64,000 nt of DNA, from the NCBI RefSeq assembly GCF_004116455.1, contig NZ_PDJU01000002.1, positions 1-64,000 of the forward strand, in the 5' to 3' direction. The notes beneath the pieces are model-generated. The model saw only the letters and a list, made by a program, of their open reading frames with translations, ran no database searches and was not told where the DNA came from. Of the stretch, positions 59,916 through 64,000 are shown one piece after another (position 1 is the first letter of the stretch; each line of letters begins with the position of its first letter). A program made the translations under genes and the position numbers. Origin of the DNA: Arcobacter sp. F155 (GTDB lineage: Bacteria > Campylobacterota > Campylobacteria > Campylobacterales > Arcobacteraceae).

Positions 59916-60036
59916 AAAAGTTTTAGAATTTAAAGAGTCAAGGCAGATAAGTTTTAGAGGCAGGAGCTTACATGTAGTAAGTGACTGTCTCTAAAAATGC
60001 AGTTGAACGTAGAATATTTAAAGTTACAAAACTTTT
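59916..60036. ncRNA. 121-nt imperfect hairpin element downstream of guaB (candidate structured RNA or repeat)
   Basis: Nested pairings: AAAAGTTTT (59916-59924) with AAAACTTTT (60028-60036); TTTAAA (59929-59934) with TTTAAA (60017-60022); TCAA with TTGA; a 12-bp stem 59952-59963 with 59985-59996 (one G-T); and CTTAC with GTAAG around loop ATGTA. This is far more structure than a terminator needs. It could be a small RNA, a dispersed palindromic repeat, or a processing site. Strand cannot be assigned. Confidence 0.55.
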
Positions 60037-60039
60037 ATA

Positions 60040-61506
<1,467 letters not shown>

Positions 61507-62868
61507 CTATTTTGTATAATTTACAGCTTTTTCTAACGCTAAAGCACCATCAAACACAGTTTGCTCATCATAAGCTTTTCCAATTAACTGTAATCCAACT
61601 GGCATACCATCTTCATCTTTTGAAACAGGTAATGAAATTGCAGGTAAGCCAGCAAGGTTTACAGAAATAGTATATATATCACTTAAATACATTTCAAGTG
61701 ATGTTTTAAAGCTTCCAAACTCAGGAGCAGTAGTTGGAGCTACTGGAGAAAGGATTAAGTCAGCATCGTTGAAAATTGCTTCATATTCATCTTTAATTAG
61801 ATGTCTAACTTTTTGAGCTTTAATATAATATGCATCATAATAACCAGAACTTAAAACGAAAGAACCAAGCATGATTCTTTTTTGTACTTCTTCACCAAAA
61901 CCTTGTGATTTTGTTTGAGTGTACATATCTTTTAATCCACCATCACCTTTTCTATTTCCATATCTAACACCATCAAATCTAGAAAGGTTTGCACTTGCTT
62001 CAGCTGTAGCAACGATATAATAAGATGAAAGGATTTTACTTGTATCTAACATATTTTTGTGAACAATTCTATGTCCTGCATCTTCAAAAGCTTTAATAGC
62101 CTTTTTATATCCTTCTTGGATAGCTGGACTTGCTTGCTCTACAAAACTGTCGATAACTGCAATTGTTAATTTTCTATCTCCATCTAGTTTTGGAGCAACT
62201 GGTTCATACTCTACATTTGCAGAAGTTGAATCCATTGGATCATTTCCTGAAATAATATCATATAAAATAGCAGCATCTTCTACGTTTTGAGTGATTGGAC
62301 CACATTGATCTAGAGATGAAGAGTATGCAGTAATACCATATCTTGAAACTCTTCCATAAGTTGGTTTCATACCAACAACACCACAATAAGCTGCAGGTTG
62401 TCTAATACTTCCACCAGTATCTGTTCCTAAAGCTGCAATAGCAATTCCACCAGCAACAGCTGCTGCAGAACCACCCGAACTTCCTCCTGGAACTTTTGTA
62501 TTATCAACAGGATTTAAAGTCTTACCATAACAAGATGACTCTGTAGAACTTCCCATAGCAAACTCATCCATGTTTGTTCTACCAAATGCACATAACCCAG
62601 CCTCTTCAAGCTTATTGATTACAGTAGCATTGTATGGTGATTTATATCCCTTTAGAATATTACTTGAGCAAGTAATCTCCCAATTTTTAACGTTTATATT
62701 ATCTTTTATAGCAATTGGAACACCATTGCTTGAATCTGTTATATCAGTATTTGTTAGCTGTTCCACGTAAGCACCAATATTACTCTCTTTTGCTTTAGAA
62801 GCTAAATCTTCTTTAAGCTTCTTTAATTCATCACTATTTAATTTTAGTGCTTCTTTTAGAGTTATCAA
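61507..62868 (-). CDS. gatA: Glutamyl-tRNA(Gln) amidotransferase subunit A, 453 aa
   Basis: Amidase-signature subunit of GatCAB, converting Glu-tRNA(Gln) to Gln-tRNA(Gln). The Ser-cisSer-Lys site is present: Lys in IAIKDNINVK (about 54) and PGGSSGGSAAAVAGG (about 127-141), followed by GTDTGGSIRQPA. Full-length. GatC and GatB genes are not adjacent, usual in this phylum. Confidence 0.97.
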   Translation of the reverse strand: MITLKEALKLNSDELKKLKEDLASKAKESNIGAYVEQLTNTDITDSSNGVPIAIKDNINVKNWEITCSSNILKGYKSPYNATVINKLEEAGLCAFGRTNMDEFAMGSSTESSCYGKTLNPVDNTKVPGGSSGGSAAAVAGGIAIAALGTDTGGSIRQPAAYCGVVGMKPTYGRVSRYGITAYSSSLDQCGPITQNVEDAAILYDIISGNDPMDSTSANVEYEPVAPKLDGDRKLTIAVIDSFVEQASPAIQEGYKKAIKAFEDAGHRIVHKNMLDTSKILSSYYIVATAEASANLSRFDGVRYGNRKGDGGLKDMYTQTKSQGFGEEVQKRIMLGSFVLSSGYYDAYYIKAQKVRHLIKDEYEAIFNDADLILSPVAPTTAPEFGSFKTSLEMYLSDIYTISVNLAGLPAISLPVSKDEDGMPVGLQLIGKAYDEQTVFDGALALEKAVNYTK

Positions 62869-62986
62869 ATGTTTCTCCTAGAGTTTTACAAATATATAGT
62901 ATAACGCGCCATTATACAAAAAAAATGATTAAAATCTGGTAAATGAAATTTTGATATTTAAAAAGTGTAATTTTTTAGAAATAAAA

Positions 62987-63017
62987 AAAGGCAAAAGTCA
63001 ATGACTTCTGCCTTTTG
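62987..63017 (-). terminator. Terminator of the rpoA-rplQ operon
   Basis: Stem of 15 positions with one mismatch (GGCAAAAGTCA against TGACTTCTGCC) followed on the reverse strand by a T7 run. Lies 26 bases after the rplQ stop. Confidence 0.9.
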
Positions 63018-63042
63018 AAGAGTGTATAAAAACTATTGTAGA

Positions 63043-63393
63043 TTATACAAAAGAAATGAATGCCATTTGAGTAGCATCACCTCTTCTAATTCTAGTTTTA
63101 ATTATTGAAGTATATCCACCATTTCTACCTTCGTATTTTGGTGCAATTTCATTAATTAATTTTTTAGTAGCTTCTTTATCTTGTAATGCTTTGAAAACAG
63201 CTCTGTGAGTGTTAAAATCAGCATTTCTAGCAGTAGTTACTAATCTCTCAATATATCTTCTTAACTCTTTTGCTTTTGGTACAGTTGTTTCAATCTTCTC
63301 TCTCTCAATGATAGCGATTGCTAAGTTTTTTAGTAATGCTTTTCTATGAGAAGATGTTCTGTTTAATCTTCTATATCCGTGCTTATGTCTCAT
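63043..63393 (-). CDS. rplQ: 50S ribosomal protein L17, 116 aa
   Basis: [20 protein letters not shown] is the invariant L17 start, followed by [17 protein letters not shown]. Last gene of the large ribosomal/rpoA operon, 14 bp after rpoA. Confidence 0.98.
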   Translation of the reverse strand: MRHKHGYRRLNRTSSHRKALLKNLAIAIIEREKIETTVPKAKELRRYIERLVTTARNADFNTHRAVFKALQDKEATKKLINEIAPKYEGRNGGYTSIIKTRIRRGDATQMAFISFV

Positions 63394-63407
63394 ATCAAAC
63401 CCTTAAA

Positions 63408-64000
63408 TTATGCTTTAAGTTGCTCAAGCTTTCTTCTTAAAGCCGATGCAACATTTTCTGGAAGTGTATTTTCAATTGGGAAACCTAAAGACTCTAATTT
63501 CTCTGAGATTTCATCAAAAGATTTTTTTCCAAGATTCTTAATATTTTTTACTTCTACTTCACTCATAAGTACTAGTTCACCTAAGAATTTTAATCCAGCT
63601 CTATCTAAAGAGTTGAATGATCTAGCACTTAGATTTAAATCATCAATTTTTACAATTAAATCTTTTAACTCAACTGGCTCTTCACCAGCATCGCTAACAG
63701 TTACTTCTGATAAATCAAATACTTTGTTAAATACTGACATTTGAGAGTACATAACAGATACTGCTTCTTTGAACGCAGCAATTGGAGTAATTTGTCCATT
63801 TGTTTGTACATTAAATACAGCTTTTTCAAAGTTAGGATTATCTTCAACTAACATTTTTTCAATATCGTAAACAACTTTTTTTACTGGTGTAAAGAAAGCG
63901 TCAATTGGAATATAATCTGATCCTACGATCTCTCTGATATCTTCAGAAGGCATATAACCAATACCTCTTTGGATAATTACAGAGAAAGTTAAGTTACAAT
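63408..64000 (-). CDS. rpoA: RNA polymerase alpha subunit, C-terminal part (runs off right edge)
   Basis: The frame continues past the ATG at 63953 to the window edge (SVIIQRGIGYMPSEDIREIV), so that ATG is internal and the true start lies outside. Visible are the end of the alpha N-terminal domain (FNVQTNGQITPIAAFKEAV), a linker and the C-terminal domain that contacts UP elements and activators (NLSARSFNSLDRAGLKFLGE ... LGKKSFDEISEKLESLG). Followed by rplQ as in most bacteria. Confidence 0.97.
   Translation of the reverse strand, partial: CNLTFSVIIQRGIGYMPSEDIREIVGSDYIPIDAFFTPVKKVVYDIEKMLVEDNPNFEKAVFNVQTNGQITPIAAFKEAVSVMYSQMSVFNKVFDLSEVTVSDAGEEPVELKDLIVKIDDLNLSARSFNSLDRAGLKFLGELVLMSEVEVKNIKNLGKKSFDEISEKLESLGFPIENTLPENVASALRRKLEQLKA

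Noticed and set aside
63408-63953. rpoA as a 181-aa gene starting at 63953
   Set aside because: The frame runs on to the window edge with conserved RpoA sequence (QRGIGYMPSED), so the ATG is internal.

Overview
The window is about 64 kb of AT-rich DNA from a bacterium of the phylum Campylobacterota, most likely an Arcobacter-like genus. The basis is codon use, TATAAT-type -10 boxes without clear -35 boxes, a cbb3 oxidase gene (ccoN), a short Sua5-like gene abutting carB, and the rpoA-rplQ pair. The genus is an inference; no 16S gene is present.

Layout. (1) 1-3.2 kb: 5' part of ccoN (running off the left edge), a lone CheY-like receiver protein and a CHASE4-type sensor histidine kinase. (2) 3.26-19.23 kb: an integrated mobilizable element lying in tRNA-Glu(TTC). 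It is bounded by a 52-bp direct repeat of the tRNA 3' half. It carries a tyrosine integrase at one end and an AlpA-like HTH/excisionase candidate at the other, plus a MOBV-type relaxase with candidate oriT hairpins. Cargo is a type I restriction-modification operon (hsdR-hsdS-membrane protein-hsdM), a retron-type reverse transcriptase with a broken 5' end and a long non-coding leader, and a small zinc-ribbon protein. An IS256-family insertion sequence in this element has exact ends and an 8-bp target duplication, and it carries its own ArsR regulator and metal(loid) permease. (3) 19.2-30.0 kb: a type I secretion locus with a repetitive adhesin, LapB-like ABC transporter, TolC-SPOR outer-membrane protein, PAS-HlyD adaptor and LuxR-type regulator. 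(4) 30.0-35.7 kb: Sua5-like gene, carB, ThiF/MoeB-like gene, and a histidine kinase whose phospho-acceptor His is Gln. (5) 35.7-41.6 kb: an XRE-type regulator and a second type I RM operon (hsdM-hsdS-98 aa protein-hsdR). (6) 41.8-64 kb: ordinary chromosome: radC, xseB, metX, adenosine deaminase, YeeE/YedE transporter, two SlyD-like FKBPs, flavodoxin, LOG protein, metallo-hydrolase, aminotransferase, adk, pseudouridine synthase, guaB, gatA, rplQ and rpoA, with several small unknown genes. A 121-nt imperfect hairpin lies directly downstream of guaB.

How it fits together. The tRNA-Glu element looks like a compact defence and mobilization island: integrase, excisionase candidate and relaxase move it, while the RM system and the retron remnant are anti-phage cargo. 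The secretion locus reads as one biofilm/adhesion module, with divergent transcription from one promoter region: adaptor and regulator one way, outer-membrane protein and ABC transporter the other. The adhesin follows the transporter with its own ribosome-binding site. The observations I rate most worth checking are the passenger-carrying IS256, the disrupted retron, the duplicated-domain membrane protein inside the RM operon, the 121-nt hairpin, and the Gln-for-His kinase. I ran no database search; all family names come from motifs read by eye.
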